The notes beneath the pieces are model-generated. The model did no database searches, was not told the origin of the DNA, and saw only the letters and a list, made by a program, of their open reading frames with translations. DNA of 15,557 nucleotides from Chloroflexota bacterium (GTDB taxonomy: Bacteria > Chloroflexota > Limnocylindria > Limnocylindrales > CSP1-4), in NCBI GenBank assembly GCA_021785115.1, contig JAJYGO010000362.1, positions 1 to 15,557 of the forward strand, in the 5' to 3' direction. Position 1 is the stretch's first letter, and every line of letters starts with the position of its first letter. Shown here one piece after another: positions 1 through 7,856 of the stretch. The position numbers were made by a program, and so were the translations under genes.

Positions 1-219
1 GTCGAGGCGGTCGAGGAGCTCGAGGCCGAGCTCGCGTCGGCCGGCTACCCCTCGCGATCCGGGAGCGGGGAGGGGAGCCGAAGGCGTTCGAACGCGGGGG
101 CGAGGCGGGCGAGCGCGGTACGGTCGCGGACGACGAGCGCGGCCGCCATCGCCCGGACCATCGCCGCCCCGGCCTCCCACTCGCCCCAGCCCGGCTCCGG
201 GAGCGTCTCGATCGTGTAG
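1..219 (+). CDS. Possible 3' end of a plus-strand gene (partial, uncertain)
   Basis: Frame 1 is open from the left edge to a TAG at 217-219. Its first 16 codons read VEAVEELEAELASAGY, an acidic, helix-forming stretch that looks like real coding sequence. The remaining residues are rich in Arg, Ser, Ala and Pro and look like the shadow of the minus-strand gene that overlaps from position 45. If it is real, the two genes overlap tail to tail by about 175 bp, which is unusual. It could also end earlier through a frameshift, or not be coding at all. No function can be assigned. Confidence 0.22.
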   Translation, partial: VEAVEELEAELASAGYPSRSGSGEGSRRRSNAGARRASAVRSRTTSAAAIARTIAAPASHSPQPGSGSVSIV

Positions 220-440
220 TCCCAGGGCAGTGCCGTCAGGCTGCCGTCGCCGCGGAAGGCGCCCAGCGCCCGGATCGCGGCACGCTCGGCCGCCACGCGC
301 GCGACGTGGGCGCGCCCGTACCCGAGCAGCACGGCCGGCGGCACCGGCTGCTCGACGGCCCAGCGCGCGAACTCCAGCCGCTCGCGATCGGTCAGCGCGG
401 TCAGTCGTTCGAGGAGTGCGTCGGCGGAGTGCTCGCTCAC
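45..440 (-). CDS. Small uncharacterised protein, 131 aa
   Basis: I do not recognise a family. The GTG start at 440 begins VSEHSADALLERL. It is chosen because the upstream gene ends at 451, leaving a 10-bp gap typical of co-transcribed genes, although no strong ribosome binding site is visible. The protein is mostly helical and rich in Ala, Leu and Arg. It has a Trp-rich centre (LPWDYTIETLPEPGWGEWEAG, about residues 75-95) and no signal peptide or membrane segment, so it is probably cytosolic. The Trp/Gly/Pro motif does not look like a random frame. It is probably co-transcribed with the SRPBCC gene upstream, so a related small-molecule or stress role is possible but unproven. A longer frame upstream runs into the SRPBCC gene and is judged a shadow. 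Confidence 0.55.
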   Translation of the reverse strand: MSEHSADALLERLTALTDRERLEFARWAVEQPVPPAVLLGYGRAHVARVAAERAAIRALGAFRGDGSLTALPWDYTIETLPEPGWGEWEAGAAMVRAMAAALVVRDRTALARLAPAFERLRLPSPLPDREG

Positions 441-450
441 CCGGGAGCGC

Positions 451-927
451 CTACTGCCGTGTGGGGCGCAGGTCGACGCTGAAGTCCAGGTGGGCGCGCA
501 GCAGGGCCAGGACATCGGCCCAGGTCTCGATCGCATCCGCCCACGCCTCCAGGCCGGCGGCGGTCCCGATCTCGAACGGTCCGTCCTCGAGCTCGACCCG
601 GCTGCCGTAACCGGCTGCCGCGATCGACACGCGGATGTCGGTCGTGATCGCGTCGTCGGGCGTCCAGGCCCGCCGGAAGGCGAACAGGCGATCGGGCTCC
701 GCCCGCCTGACCTCCCACCAGATTCGTCGGTCGGGCCACGTCAGCACGCTTCGGGCGCCGACGGCGAGGCCACCCTCGACCCCGACCGGCAGCCAGCGCG
801 CGAGTTCCACCGGGTCCGCCCAGGCTCGGAACACGCGCTGCGGGGGCGCGTTGAATCGACGCACCATGCGGATCCACCGGCGCGTCGGCTCGTCTCGGGA
901 AGGTTCGGCGGCTGCTGGCTCTGTCAC
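451..927 (-). CDS. SRPBCC/AHSA1-family (START-like) domain protein, 158 aa
   Basis: This is a cytosolic protein of the AHSA1-type SRPBCC superfamily, whose helix-grip fold encloses a hydrophobic pocket. Members bind lipids, polyketides or other small molecules, or act as stress-related cofactors; the ligand here is unknown. The N-terminal pattern VRRFNAPPQRVFRAWADP followed by ELARWLP (about residues 22-48) is the family hallmark: first beta strand, a helix with the 'RAWxDPxxLxRW' motif, then the pocket. The C-terminal helix 'GLEAWADAIETWADVLALLRAHLD' matches the long closing helix. Length is normal for the family. The GTG start at 927 is chosen over an upstream extension because CAGGAG lies 6 nt before it and the extension is low-complexity Arg/Pro/Gly. 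The small gene at 45-440 begins 10 bp after its stop. Confidence 0.85.
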   Translation of the reverse strand: MTEPAAAEPSRDEPTRRWIRMVRRFNAPPQRVFRAWADPVELARWLPVGVEGGLAVGARSVLTWPDRRIWWEVRRAEPDRLFAFRRAWTPDDAITTDIRVSIAAAGYGSRVELEDGPFEIGTAAGLEAWADAIETWADVLALLRAHLDFSVDLRPTRQ

Positions 928-1125
928 GACGAACTCCTGCGGGGATCGCTCCCCTCCGGGCCGGCGCGGTTCTCTCGCCGGTCCGCCACGAGTGTCCCGG
1001 GCTTGCCCGCCACGCACAAGGGCCATACGGGCGCCGGGTGGGCCGTCGGCCGGCGGAACGCCGCCTTCGCGATCCTCGGTCGGTGGCAGGGCACGCCCGC
1101 TCGACCCGCCCTGCGGCACCCGGCG

Positions 1126-1131
1126 ATCCTA
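1126..1131 (-). promoter_or_regulatory. Possible -10 element for the SRPBCC gene pair
   Basis: On the minus strand the 278-bp gap 928-1205 contains TAGGAT, a fair match to a sigma-70-type -10. No convincing -35 lies 17 nt upstream. If it is used, the leader would be about 190 nt long. Nothing else was recognised in this gap. Confidence 0.25.
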
Positions 1132-1205
1132 CAGCGGGCTGCGTCTCGCGCTCGTACCCGCGAAGTCCGATGACAGGGCGATCGCGTTCCGGCGGCGCGG
1201 GACGG

Positions 1206-1985
1206 TCAGGCGTGCCTGCGGTGGAACGCCCGGATCTCGGCGGTGGCGTCGATCTCGCGGCTGGTCGATCCGAGCAGGAGCCGTCCGATCAGGCCCATCC
1301 GGCCGCCCGGCCAGGAGTGGCCGGCGCCGCGCATCGTCCACAGGACGACCTCGCCGGGAGCGCCGGGGGCGCCGTAGGACAGGCTCGTGAGCCGCGCGGA
1401 GGCCGCGCTCTCGTGCGGGCGGCCCGTGACCCCGTTCGCGATCGCCCACGCCCTGGCCGCATCCGGCACGCTCTCGCGCCATTCCGCCCTGCCGCCGCCG
1501 GTATACGGATTGACGCGGTCGGAGGTGCCGTGGAAGGCGACGACCGCGACCGGCCTGCCCGGGGGTCGATCCGGGGCGCGCAGCCCGGCGACCGCACCCA
1601 CGGCGCCGACGGCGTCGGCGCGCGCCGACGCGACGTGACACGCCATGCGCGCGCCGCCCGACATGCCGGCCAGGCAGACGCGGCCCGCGAACGGGTAGCG
1701 CGCCCGCAGCTCGTCGATCAGGTCGGACAGGAAGGGCAGGTCCGCGTCGTGGTCCCACGCCCAGCCGGTCCCCATCCTGCCGCTTGCACGCGGGAACACG
1801 ACGAGCGCACCCTGGTCCGCGAGGCGAGCCATCCCGCTGATGCGCGCCTGCTCGTCGGGGTTCGAGCGGCTTCCGTGCAGGCAGAGCACGATCGCGGTCG
1901 GGGCACCGGCCGGCGCGACGACGACCACGCGCTCCGGGTCGCCGAGCGGCGGGTGGTCGGGCGACGCGTCGAGTCTTCCTCCCAT
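1206..1985 (-). CDS. Alpha/beta-hydrolase esterase, PHB depolymerase/LpqC-like, 259 aa
   Basis: This is a serine esterase of the polyhydroxybutyrate depolymerase/feruloyl esterase (CE1, LpqC-like) family, which hydrolyses short-chain or polymeric esters; the true substrate is unknown. The catalytic triad is visible: nucleophile Ser109 in GMSGGA, Asp156 in HGTSDRVNPY and His223 in GAGHSWPG. An oxyanion-hole region VLCLHGSRSNPDEQ lies near residues 33-46. The sequence 'DQGALVVFPRA...TGWAWDHDADLPFLSDLID' is typical of this family. I see no signal peptide or lipobox at the ATG start (MGGRLDASPDHP), so the enzyme appears cytosolic, unlike secreted LpqC proteins. No clear ribosome binding site precedes the ATG at 1985. 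The gene stands alone, divergent from the gene at 2238 and separated from it by about 250 bp. Confidence 0.88.
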   Translation of the reverse strand: MGGRLDASPDHPPLGDPERVVVVAPAGAPTAIVLCLHGSRSNPDEQARISGMARLADQGALVVFPRASGRMGTGWAWDHDADLPFLSDLIDELRARYPFAGRVCLAGMSGGARMACHVASARADAVGAVGAVAGLRAPDRPPGRPVAVVAFHGTSDRVNPYTGGGRAEWRESVPDAARAWAIANGVTGRPHESAASARLTSLSYGAPGAPGEVVLWTMRGAGHSWPGGRMGLIGRLLLGSTSREIDATAEIRAFHRRHA

Positions 1986-2237
1986 GCGCGCATTCTCGCG
2001 CGCGGTGGTCGCTCACGCGGCCGTTTCACGCGGGGCGAGGACGCGTGGGTCGGTCCGTGCGCGTGGCGCCGCCGCGATCGTCGCGCGGCCCGTGCGTGTG
2101 GTGTCGTCGCGGATGAACCGGCCGCGGACGGCGTCGCATGCGGCGGGGGTGGATGATGCGGGGACCTGCAGACAGCCGGGCGCCACCGGGTGCGTCGGTC
2201 GTGCCCGGCCCCGGGCAACCGCGATCGGGGGGCTCGC

Positions 2238-2951
2238 ATGACCGTGGATGTGTACCTGGAGGTCGCCCGGAAGCGCACGTTCGCCGGAGCCGTCGAGTGG
2301 CCCGGCTGGTGCCGTGCCGGCAGGGGCGAGGCCGACGCGCTGGCGGCCCTGCTCGCGTACGGCCGGCGCTACGCCGCCGCCGTATCGGCAGCCGTCTCCG
2401 CCACCGACCCGCCGTTCGTTCCGCCGGACGATCCCGGGCGGTTCGGGGTCGTCGAGCGCCTGGAGGGCGATGCGACGACCGAGTTCGGGGCGCCATCGCG
2501 CGCGCCGGAGGCGGATTCACGCCCGCTCGACGAGGCCGGGCTGGACCGCCAGCTGCGGATCCTCGGAGCTGCGTGGACCGCGCTCGACGAGCAGGCGGCA
2601 GCGGCGCGCGGCCTCGAGCTGCGGAAGGGGCCCCGCGGCGGCGGCCGCGACCTCGACGCGATCCTGGCGCACGTGCTCGCCGCGGAGACCGCCTACCTGT
2701 CCCGGCTGGGCGCCAGGGTGCCGCCGCGCGCCCCGGGCGATCCCGGGGTCGGGACCGGCCTCGAGCGCGACGCGGTGCGCGACGCGGTGACGGCGAGGGC
2801 GCACGGCGCGGATCCGGCGCTCCCGTCGCGGTCCGGCGGGCGCTGGTCACCCCGGTACTTCGTGCGGCGGGCCGCCTGGCATGCGCTGGACCACGCCTGG
2901 GAGATCGAGGACCGCGCGACCCCGTCCCGCGGGGAAGGAGCACGACCGTGA
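2238..2951 (+). CDS. HicB-like N-terminus fused to DinB-like C-terminal domain, 237 aa
   Basis: The N-terminal 60 residues begin MTVDVYLEVARKRTFAGAV, then EWPGWCRAG and a helix 'EADALAALLAYGRRYA'. This resembles the HicB strand-strand-PGC-helix arrangement, though no HicA partner is present. Residues of about 100-230 form a DinB/YfiT-like four-helix bundle. Its candidate metal ligands His145 (AILAHVLAAE) and His215/His219 (WHALDHAWE) match the H...HxxxH pattern. DinB-fold enzymes include thiol-dependent transferases and isomerases that use bacillithiol or mycothiol, so a thiol-transfer role is possible but not shown. Similar two-part proteins occur in actinobacterial genomes as uncharacterised proteins. 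ATG 2238 is preferred over an upstream in-frame ATG at 2190 because GGGGGG lies just before it and MTVDVYLE starts the domain. It ends 48 bp before the convergent flavoprotein gene. Confidence 0.8.
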   Translation: MTVDVYLEVARKRTFAGAVEWPGWCRAGRGEADALAALLAYGRRYAAAVSAAVSATDPPFVPPDDPGRFGVVERLEGDATTEFGAPSRAPEADSRPLDEAGLDRQLRILGAAWTALDEQAAAARGLELRKGPRGGGRDLDAILAHVLAAETAYLSRLGARVPPRAPGDPGVGTGLERDAVRDAVTARAHGADPALPSRSGGRWSPRYFVRRAAWHALDHAWEIEDRATPSRGEGARP

Positions 2952-2999
2952 CCGGACAGGCCTCGCGTTCGGCCGCCGTCGTCCCCGGTGCCGGGTGCC

Positions 3000-4172
3000 C
3001 TACTCCCCCGAAGAGAACGACAGCGCGCTCCCGGACCGGTCCGCGCCGAAGCGGGTAAGGCGGTACGGATCCAGCTCCGAGGCGTCGCCGCCCGTGAGTT
3101 CCTCCGTGATCAGCAGCGCGAGCCGGGGGGCCAGCGTCACGCCGCTGTGCGTGACGACGTGGTAGAGGTTCGCCACCTCCGGGTCGAACCCGACGATCGG
3201 CAGGCCATCCCCGGGCATCGAGCGGACGCCGTGGCGCAGGGCCTCCAGCGGCACGCCGCGCAACCCCGGCACGACGGTGCGCATGCGCTCCGCTGCCTCG
3301 ACCACCGCCGGGTGGTCGAGCGCAAGGCGCGGCTCGTCGAGGAGGAGGCTGTCGAGCGATTCCACCTGGAGCATGAGGCGGCTGCCGCCGTCCGGGTGGA
3401 CGTTCCCGGGCGCCGCGTAGACCACGTGGCGGAGGCACACGGGTGCGGGTGCCGTGGTCATGAGCACGCCCGGGACGCGTTCCATCGGCAGGGAGACGCC
3501 GGCCAGGGCCGCGATCCGGCCGGCCTCCGGTCCGGCAGCGTCGACGATCACGTCGGCGTCCAGCCGGCGGCCGTCGGCGAGTACCACCGCCTCGATCACG
3601 TCCCCGGATCGTGGCAGCCCCACGACCTCGTCGCGAACGAGCGCGACGCCGTACCGGCGCGTGGCCGCCTCGAGCGCCCCGTGGGCGAAGGCAACCGGGT
3701 CCACCCAGCCGGCGCGGTCGATGCGGTAGACCTCGGGCACGGCCTCGGGGTCGATCCACAGGTCCGGCTCGAGCTCGCGCATGACCTGCTCCGGCGTGAG
3801 GGTGTCGATCCGCATCCCCCAGCCGCGCAGCTGGCGCACGAGATCCCGGAGCGCGGAGAGACTGCCCCCGTCGGCCGCCTCCGCCCAGTGGAGCGATCCG
3901 CCGACCCACGCCCAGTGGGCATCGAGCTCGTCCGCCAGCGCCTCGTGATCCCTGATCGACATGACGTTGAGGCGCTGGTAGGAGCGCGGCGTCTTGAAGG
4001 TCCCGTTGATGTATCCGAAGGAGTTGCCCGTCGTCCCGGCACCGGGGTAGGCGCGGTCCACGACCGTCACCTGGGCGCCGGACTGCGCCAGCCGGTAGCC
4101 CAGCGCGGAGCCGATGACCCCGCCGCCGATGACGACGACACGCGCGTCACGCAGGTAGTCCGAGGCGACCAT
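3000..4172 (-). CDS. FAD-dependent oxidoreductase, DAO family (amino-acid oxidase/dehydrogenase-like), 390 aa
   Basis: This is a flavoprotein of the DAO family, which includes glycine oxidase, sarcosine oxidase and D-amino-acid dehydrogenase and oxidises the C-N bond of amino or imino acids. The N-terminus carries the Rossmann FAD motif VVVIGGGVIGSALG (Gly16, Gly18, Gly21), ending in the acidic strand 'VTVVDR'. Near the C-terminus, 'SMPGDGLPIVGFDPEVANLYHVVTHSGVTLAPRLA' is the conserved FAD-closing segment of the family. The length is normal, and no membrane segment or Tat signal is seen, so it is cytosolic. The ATG at 4172 has an excellent ribosome binding site (AGGAGGA). It is divergent from the FadR-type regulator and close to an amino-acid ABC operon, which suggests oxidation of an imported amino acid or opine-like compound. 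The exact substrate cannot be read from sequence. Confidence 0.88.
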   Translation of the reverse strand: MVASDYLRDARVVVIGGGVIGSALGYRLAQSGAQVTVVDRAYPGAGTTGNSFGYINGTFKTPRSYQRLNVMSIRDHEALADELDAHWAWVGGSLHWAEAADGGSLSALRDLVRQLRGWGMRIDTLTPEQVMRELEPDLWIDPEAVPEVYRIDRAGWVDPVAFAHGALEAATRRYGVALVRDEVVGLPRSGDVIEAVVLADGRRLDADVIVDAAGPEAGRIAALAGVSLPMERVPGVLMTTAPAPVCLRHVVYAAPGNVHPDGGSRLMLQVESLDSLLLDEPRLALDHPAVVEAAERMRTVVPGLRGVPLEALRHGVRSMPGDGLPIVGFDPEVANLYHVVTHSGVTLAPRLALLITEELTGGDASELDPYRLTRFGADRSGSALSFSSGE

Positions 4173-4205
4173 CGGGTCCTCCTATGCTCCGTGGGTGGGG
4201 GCCGC

Positions 4206-4226
4206 ATCCCGGGATCGCCGGGATCG
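4206..4226. repeat. Palindrome and tandem 9-bp repeat in the divergent intergenic region
   Basis: Between the flavoprotein and regulator genes, ATCCCGGGAT (4206-4215) is a perfect 10-bp palindrome. CCGGGATCG occurs twice head to tail, at 4209-4217 and 4218-4226. The position between two divergent starts suits an operator, but short GC-rich repeats can arise by chance. Confidence 0.35.
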
Positions 4227-4232
4227 GGGTTG

Positions 4233-4267
4233 CGGACAGTAGGCTGAACGGACACACTGGCAGTCGG
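4233..4267. promoter_or_regulatory. Candidate operator pair upstream of the regulator gene
   Basis: CGGACAGTA (4233-4241) and GGCAGTCGG (4259-4267) each match the direct-repeat unit GACTGTCGG of the ABC-operon promoter at 7 of 9 positions, the first in reverse orientation. The second overlaps the perfect palindrome ACTG-G-CAGT (4256-4264). Both lie within 60 bp of the regulator's GTG start, where autoregulation would be expected. This is an inference from short matches. Confidence 0.3.
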
Positions 4268-4289
4268 GCGATGCAGGGGGAAGGACGGC

Positions 4290-4955
4290 GTGGTGCTCGA
4301 AGGCGTCCGGGTCGAGCGGCAGACGGTCGCCGCGCAGGTGGCCGAGGAACTCAAGGCGCGCATCCTGGCGGGCGACATCCGGCCGGGCACCGCGCTGACC
4401 GAGGAGGCCCTCGCGCGGTCCATCCGGGTCGCGCGGAGCACCGTCCGCGAGGCGCTGGCGCACCTCGTGTCCGAGGGACTCGTCACCCGCAGCGCGTCGA
4501 CCCGCGTCCTGCACGTCACGCGCCTCACCGAGGACGACGTCCGCGACATCTATGCGGCGCGGCGGGTCATCGAGCTGGCGGCCGTCGACGCATCTCCGGG
4601 GGCACCGCCCGAGGCGATCGAGGCGCTCCGTGCAGCCGTCGAGGCGTACGGACGCACGGTGGAGACCGGCGATCGGTCCCGGCTCGTGGAGGCGGACATG
4701 CGCTGCCACACCGCGGTCGTCGGCCTGCTCGGTTCGCGCCATCTCGCCGACCTGTACGCCGCGCTCCTGGCCAAGCTCCGGCTCGCGGAGGCGCTCGCCG
4801 AGCAGCCGGACGAGGCGCCGGCGATCGAGGCGCGCCACCGGGACTTCGTCGCCCGACTGGAGAGCGGAGACGTGCTGGAGGCGCGGGAGCAGCTGTGCGC
4901 GCGGCTGGCCGCGGCCGAGGAGGAGCTCGTCGGCGTCGTGCGGGCGGGCGGCTGA
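4290..4955 (+). CDS. GntR-family transcriptional regulator, FadR/FCD subfamily, 221 aa
   Basis: Residues of about 10-75 form the winged helix-turn-helix typical of GntR proteins: 'AAQVAEELKARILAGDIRPG', then LTEEALARSIRVARSTVREAL and the wing 'SEGLVTRSA'. Residues 80-215 are the all-helical FCD ligand domain. The usual FCD metal ligands are partly present: Asp136 and His140 in ADMRCH, and His183 in EARHRDF. The last His, expected 22 residues later, is Arg205, so the metal or ligand site differs from the standard one. The start is a GTG with AAGGA upstream; a second GTG follows directly. It lies divergent to the flavoprotein and ends 20 bp from the convergent ABC ATPase gene. Regulators of this type usually repress catabolic and transport genes until a small acid binds, so control of this locus is likely. 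Confidence 0.9.
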   Translation: MVLEGVRVERQTVAAQVAEELKARILAGDIRPGTALTEEALARSIRVARSTVREALAHLVSEGLVTRSASTRVLHVTRLTEDDVRDIYAARRVIELAAVDASPGAPPEAIEALRAAVEAYGRTVETGDRSRLVEADMRCHTAVVGLLGSRHLADLYAALLAKLRLAEALAEQPDEAPAIEARHRDFVARLESGDVLEAREQLCARLAAAEEELVGVVRAGG

Positions 4956-4975
4956 CGCGGACCGGGAGCCCATCC

Positions 4976-5743
4976 TCACAGCACCTTGCCGAGGAAGGCC
5001 TGCGTGCGCTCGTGCTGCGGGTGGGCCAGCACGGTGCGCGGATCGCCGGACTCGACGACCACGCCGTCGTCCATGAAGACCAGCGCGTCGCCGACCTCGC
5101 GGGCGAACCCCATCTCGTGGGTGACCACGACCATGGTCATCCCGCTGCGCGCGAGATCGCGCATCACGTCGAGCACCTCGCCGACGAGCTCGGGGTCGAG
5201 GGCGGAGGTCGGTTCGTCGAAGAGCATCAGCTTGGGCTGCATGGCGAGCGCGCGGGCGATCGCCACCCGCTGCTGCTGCCCGCCGGAGAGCTGGGCGGGA
5301 TAGGCGTCGAGCTTGTCGGAGAGCCCCACGCGGTCGAGCAGCTCCCGGGCGCGTGCGACGGCCACGCCGCGGGGCTCGCGCTTGACGCCGATCGGCGCCT
5401 CGATGACGTTCTCGAGGACGGTCCAGTGGGGGAAGAGGTTGAACCGCTGGAACACCATGCCGACCTCGGCGCGCTTGCGGGCGATCTCCCGCTCGCTCAG
5501 CTCGTGGAGCCGGTCGCCGCGCTGCACGTACCCGACGAGTTCCCCGTCCACCCAGAGCCGGCCGCGGTCGATCTTCTCCAGGTGGTTGATGCAGCGCAGC
5601 AGCGTCGACTTGCCGGAGCCGGACGGCCCGATGATGCAGAGCACCTCGCCCGGCGCGACCTCGAGGTCGATGCCCTTGAGCACCTCGAGCCGCCCGAACG
5701 ACTTGTGCACGGCCTCCGCCCGCACCATCGGCGTGTCGCTCAT
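4976..5743 (-). CDS. Polar amino-acid ABC transporter, ATP-binding protein (GlnQ/HisP type), 255 aa
   Basis: This is the cytosolic ATPase that drives amino-acid import with the permease encoded just upstream. All ABC motifs are intact: Walker [10 protein letters not shown] (39-47), Q-loop in [17 protein letters not shown], signature LSGGQ (152-156), Walker B LMLFDEP (Glu177), D-loop SALD and the switch His209 in VVTHEMGFA. The insert '[28 protein letters not shown]' is typical of the polar amino-acid (PAAT/HAAT) ATPases, and the length is normal. The start ATG at 5743 follows GGAGGA and overlaps the permease stop as ATGA, so the two are probably translationally coupled. The stop lies 20 bp from the convergent regulator gene, with no obvious terminator in between. 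Confidence 0.95.
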   Translation of the reverse strand: MSDTPMVRAEAVHKSFGRLEVLKGIDLEVAPGEVLCIIGPSGSGKSTLLRCINHLEKIDRGRLWVDGELVGYVQRGDRLHELSEREIARKRAEVGMVFQRFNLFPHWTVLENVIEAPIGVKREPRGVAVARARELLDRVGLSDKLDAYPAQLSGGQQQRVAIARALAMQPKLMLFDEPTSALDPELVGEVLDVMRDLARSGMTMVVVTHEMGFAREVGDALVFMDDGVVVESGDPRTVLAHPQHERTQAFLGKVL

Positions 5744-6672
5744 CGGTCCTCCGAGCGGGGCAGCCGGAGCACCCGCCGGCCGAGCCTCCGCGGGGCGCCG
5801 GCGCCCCGTCCCTGGCTGCCGGAGGTGCCGAAGCCCCGGCGGAAGTGACGCTCCACGAACACCTGGCCCACGGTCAGCACGGACGTGACGAGCAGGTACC
5901 ACAGGCTGGCCACGATGAGGAGCGGGATGGTCCGGTAGTTGACGGCGTAGATGAGCTGGGCGGCGTAGAGGAGCTCGGTGTACGCGATCACGCTGACGAG
6001 CGAGGTCGTCTTGAGCATGCCGATCGTCTCGTTGCCCGTCGGCGGGATGATCACGCGCATCGCCTGCGGCAGCACCACGCGGCGCAGCGTGCGCAGACGG
6101 GTCATGCCGAGCGCGAGCGCCGCCTCCGTCTGCCCGACGTCGACGGAGAGCAGCCCGGCCCGGACGATCTCCGCCATGTACGCGGCCTCGTTGAGGCCCA
6201 GCGCGAGGATCGCCGCCACGAACGGCGAGATGAGGGCGTTGGCGTTGAGGGTCACGAGCGTGGGCCCGAACGGGATCCCGATCCCGAGCGTCGGGTAGAG
6301 CGCCGAGATGTTGAACCAGAAGATGATCTGGACGAGCAGCGGCGTCCCGCGGAAGAAGAAGACGTACGCCTGGCTGGCCCACGACACCAGCGGGTTCCCG
6401 GACACGCGCATGACCGCCAGCACGATGCCGAGCGAGACGCCCACGACCATCGCGACGATGGTCAGCAGGAACGTGTTGACGAGCCCATGGAGGATCTGGG
6501 GCGAGGTGAACCAGTGCGCCACCACGTCCCACTCGAAGCGTGGGTTCGTGAGCAGCGACTGGAGGACGGCGAGCGCGAGGACGACGACGACCACCGAGGC
6601 GACCCAGCGCCCCAGGTGACGGGTGGGCACGGCCTGGATGGCATCGGCCGTGCCCGTTTCCGCGCCCGTCAT
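5740..6672 (-). CDS. Polar amino-acid ABC transporter permease (HisM/GlnP type), 310 aa
   Basis: This is the integral membrane subunit of the importer. It has an N-terminal membrane segment (about residues 25-46). A binding-protein-dependent permease core follows, with roughly five more hydrophobic helices between residues 60 and 280. The family signature [17 protein letters not shown] lies near 103-119. The cytosolic EAA loop that contacts the ATPase is clear: '[29 protein letters not shown]', then [16 protein letters not shown] single permease gene suggests a homodimer. The C-terminus has about 35 extra residues rich in Gly and Arg that are probably cytosolic. The start ATG at 6672 lacks a strong ribosome binding site, but it follows the binding-protein gene by 43 bp in the same operon. 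Confidence 0.94.
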   Translation of the reverse strand: MTGAETGTADAIQAVPTRHLGRWVASVVVVVLALAVLQSLLTNPRFEWDVVAHWFTSPQILHGLVNTFLLTIVAMVVGVSLGIVLAVMRVSGNPLVSWASQAYVFFFRGTPLLVQIIFWFNISALYPTLGIGIPFGPTLVTLNANALISPFVAAILALGLNEAAYMAEIVRAGLLSVDVGQTEAALALGMTRLRTLRRVVLPQAMRVIIPPTGNETIGMLKTTSLVSVIAYTELLYAAQLIYAVNYRTIPLLIVASLWYLLVTSVLTVGQVFVERHFRRGFGTSGSQGRGAGAPRRLGRRVLRLPRSEDR

Positions 6673-6715
6673 CGAAGACGACCGCGCCCGCCGCGCGCGG
6701 CCCCTGTCGGCACCG

Positions 6716-7759
6716 CTACTGGAGGGCGCCGTTGATCGCGGACGAACTGATGGCGATGCTCTGCAGGCCCCACTTGTCGATGATGGCCTTGTACGTCCCG
6801 TTCGCCATCAGTTCCTGGATCGCCTGGTGGATGGGATCGAGGAGCCCGCTGCCCTTGGGGATCGCCACGCCGCCCGGGTTGGCGTTGCGCACGACCGGGC
6901 CCGCGACCTCGAACTTGCCGGGCTGCTGCGTTGCCGCGTAATCGAGCGTCACGGCGTCGGCCAGCACGGCGTCCACGCGGCCGCTCGCGAGCGCGAGCAG
7001 GGTCGAGTTGGCGTCCTTGAACGCCTCGACGACCGGGGCGGGCTTCCCCGCCTTCTGGCACGCGGTGGCATCGGCCGGCAGCATCGTGGTCTGCTGCAGG
7101 GTGCCGCGCTCCACGGCGACCTTCGCCCCGCACAGGGAGTTCGTCGCGAGGTGCCTGGGGTTGCCGGTCGGCACGGCGATCGCGCTGCCGTTCCAGTAGT
7201 ACGTCACGAAGTCGACGACCTGCTGCCGGGCCTTCGTGTCGCCGATGGACGACATGGCGATGTCGTACTTGTTGGCGGCCAGTCCGGGGATGATCTCGTC
7301 GAAGGTGACGTTGGTCATCTGGACCTTCAGCCCGAGCACGGCCCCGATGGCCTGTGCCATGTCCGCATCGAAGCCGACCACCGTCGTGCCGTTCGAGGCG
7401 AACGACTCGAACGGGGGATACGAGACGTCGCTCGCCACCACGAGCGTGCCCCTGGAGCGGACCGCGGCCGGGACGGTCGCGGCGATGGTCGGGTTCTCGC
7501 TCACGGCCGGCAGCGGGCTGCCCAGCGCGACGGCGGAGGCCGCGGCGCTGGCGGCGGGAGCGGCCGCGCTTGCCGCCGCGGATGGTGCCGACGAGGCGGC
7601 GGCCGGCGCACTCGCCGCGGCACTGGCGGCCGTGCTGGCGGCCGGGGCGGCGCTGGTCGCGGCGGAAGACGGTGCGACCGTGCCCGAGCATGCGGCGAGC
7701 GCGACGGTGAGCGCGCTCAGGGGGAGCACCCAGAACAGGCGATGGGAGAGACGAGACAT
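6716..7759 (-). CDS. Amino-acid ABC transporter substrate-binding lipoprotein (SBP family 3), 347 aa
   Basis: This membrane-anchored binding protein captures a polar amino acid outside the cell and delivers it to the permease. The lipoprotein signal peptide [10 protein letters not shown]...ALTVALAAC has its lipobox Cys at residue 24. A low-complexity Ala/Ser/Pro linker of more than 50 residues follows. The family 3 binding domain starts near residue 90: [17 protein letters not shown], then [16 protein letters not shown] and [16 protein letters not shown], which is the classic PBPb pattern. It ends with '[23 protein letters not shown]'. Cysteines in '[13 protein letters not shown]' and '[10 protein letters not shown]' may form the disulfide seen in related proteins. 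The ATG at 7759 is chosen because the signal peptide starts there and AGGGG lies 7 nt upstream. It is the first gene of the operon. Confidence 0.94.
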   Translation of the reverse strand: MSRLSHRLFWVLPLSALTVALAACSGTVAPSSAATSAAPAASTAASAAASAPAAASSAPSAAASAAAPAASAAASAVALGSPLPAVSENPTIAATVPAAVRSRGTLVVASDVSYPPFESFASNGTTVVGFDADMAQAIGAVLGLKVQMTNVTFDEIIPGLAANKYDIAMSSIGDTKARQQVVDFVTYYWNGSAIAVPTGNPRHLATNSLCGAKVAVERGTLQQTTMLPADATACQKAGKPAPVVEAFKDANSTLLALASGRVDAVLADAVTLDYAATQQPGKFEVAGPVVRNANPGGVAIPKGSGLLDPIHQAIQELMANGTYKAIIDKWGLQSIAISSSAINGALQ

Positions 7760-7829
7760 CGGCTGACCCCTGCTTCCTCCTCCGGCCGCACGCGGGCAGC
7801 CTCGGGCCACCTCGCCGCCGGAGTCGGGG

Positions 7830-7856
7830 GACTGTCGGCAGCTGTCTGACTGTCGG
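7830..7856. repeat. 9-bp direct repeat at the operon start site (possible operator)
   Basis: GACTGTCGG occurs at 7830-7838 and 7848-7856, 18 bp apart start to start. The second copy abuts the -10 and the predicted transcription start, and a CAGCTG palindrome lies between the copies. A repressor bound here would block transcription, as expected for a FadR-type regulator. The regulator has not been shown to bind. Confidence 0.45.

Noticed and set aside
84..95. Perfect palindrome GCGTTCGAACGC
   Set aside because: It lies within a coding region with no promoter nearby, and 12-bp palindromes are common in such GC-rich DNA.
1986..2237. tRNA or small RNA in the divergent gap
   Set aside because: No T-loop (GTTCGA-type) or cloverleaf arrangement and no convincing promoter were seen; the gap holds nothing I can support.
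2952..2999. Terminator between convergent genes
   Set aside because: Only a very short CCGG-type hairpin can be drawn, with no T-run; not enough to call.
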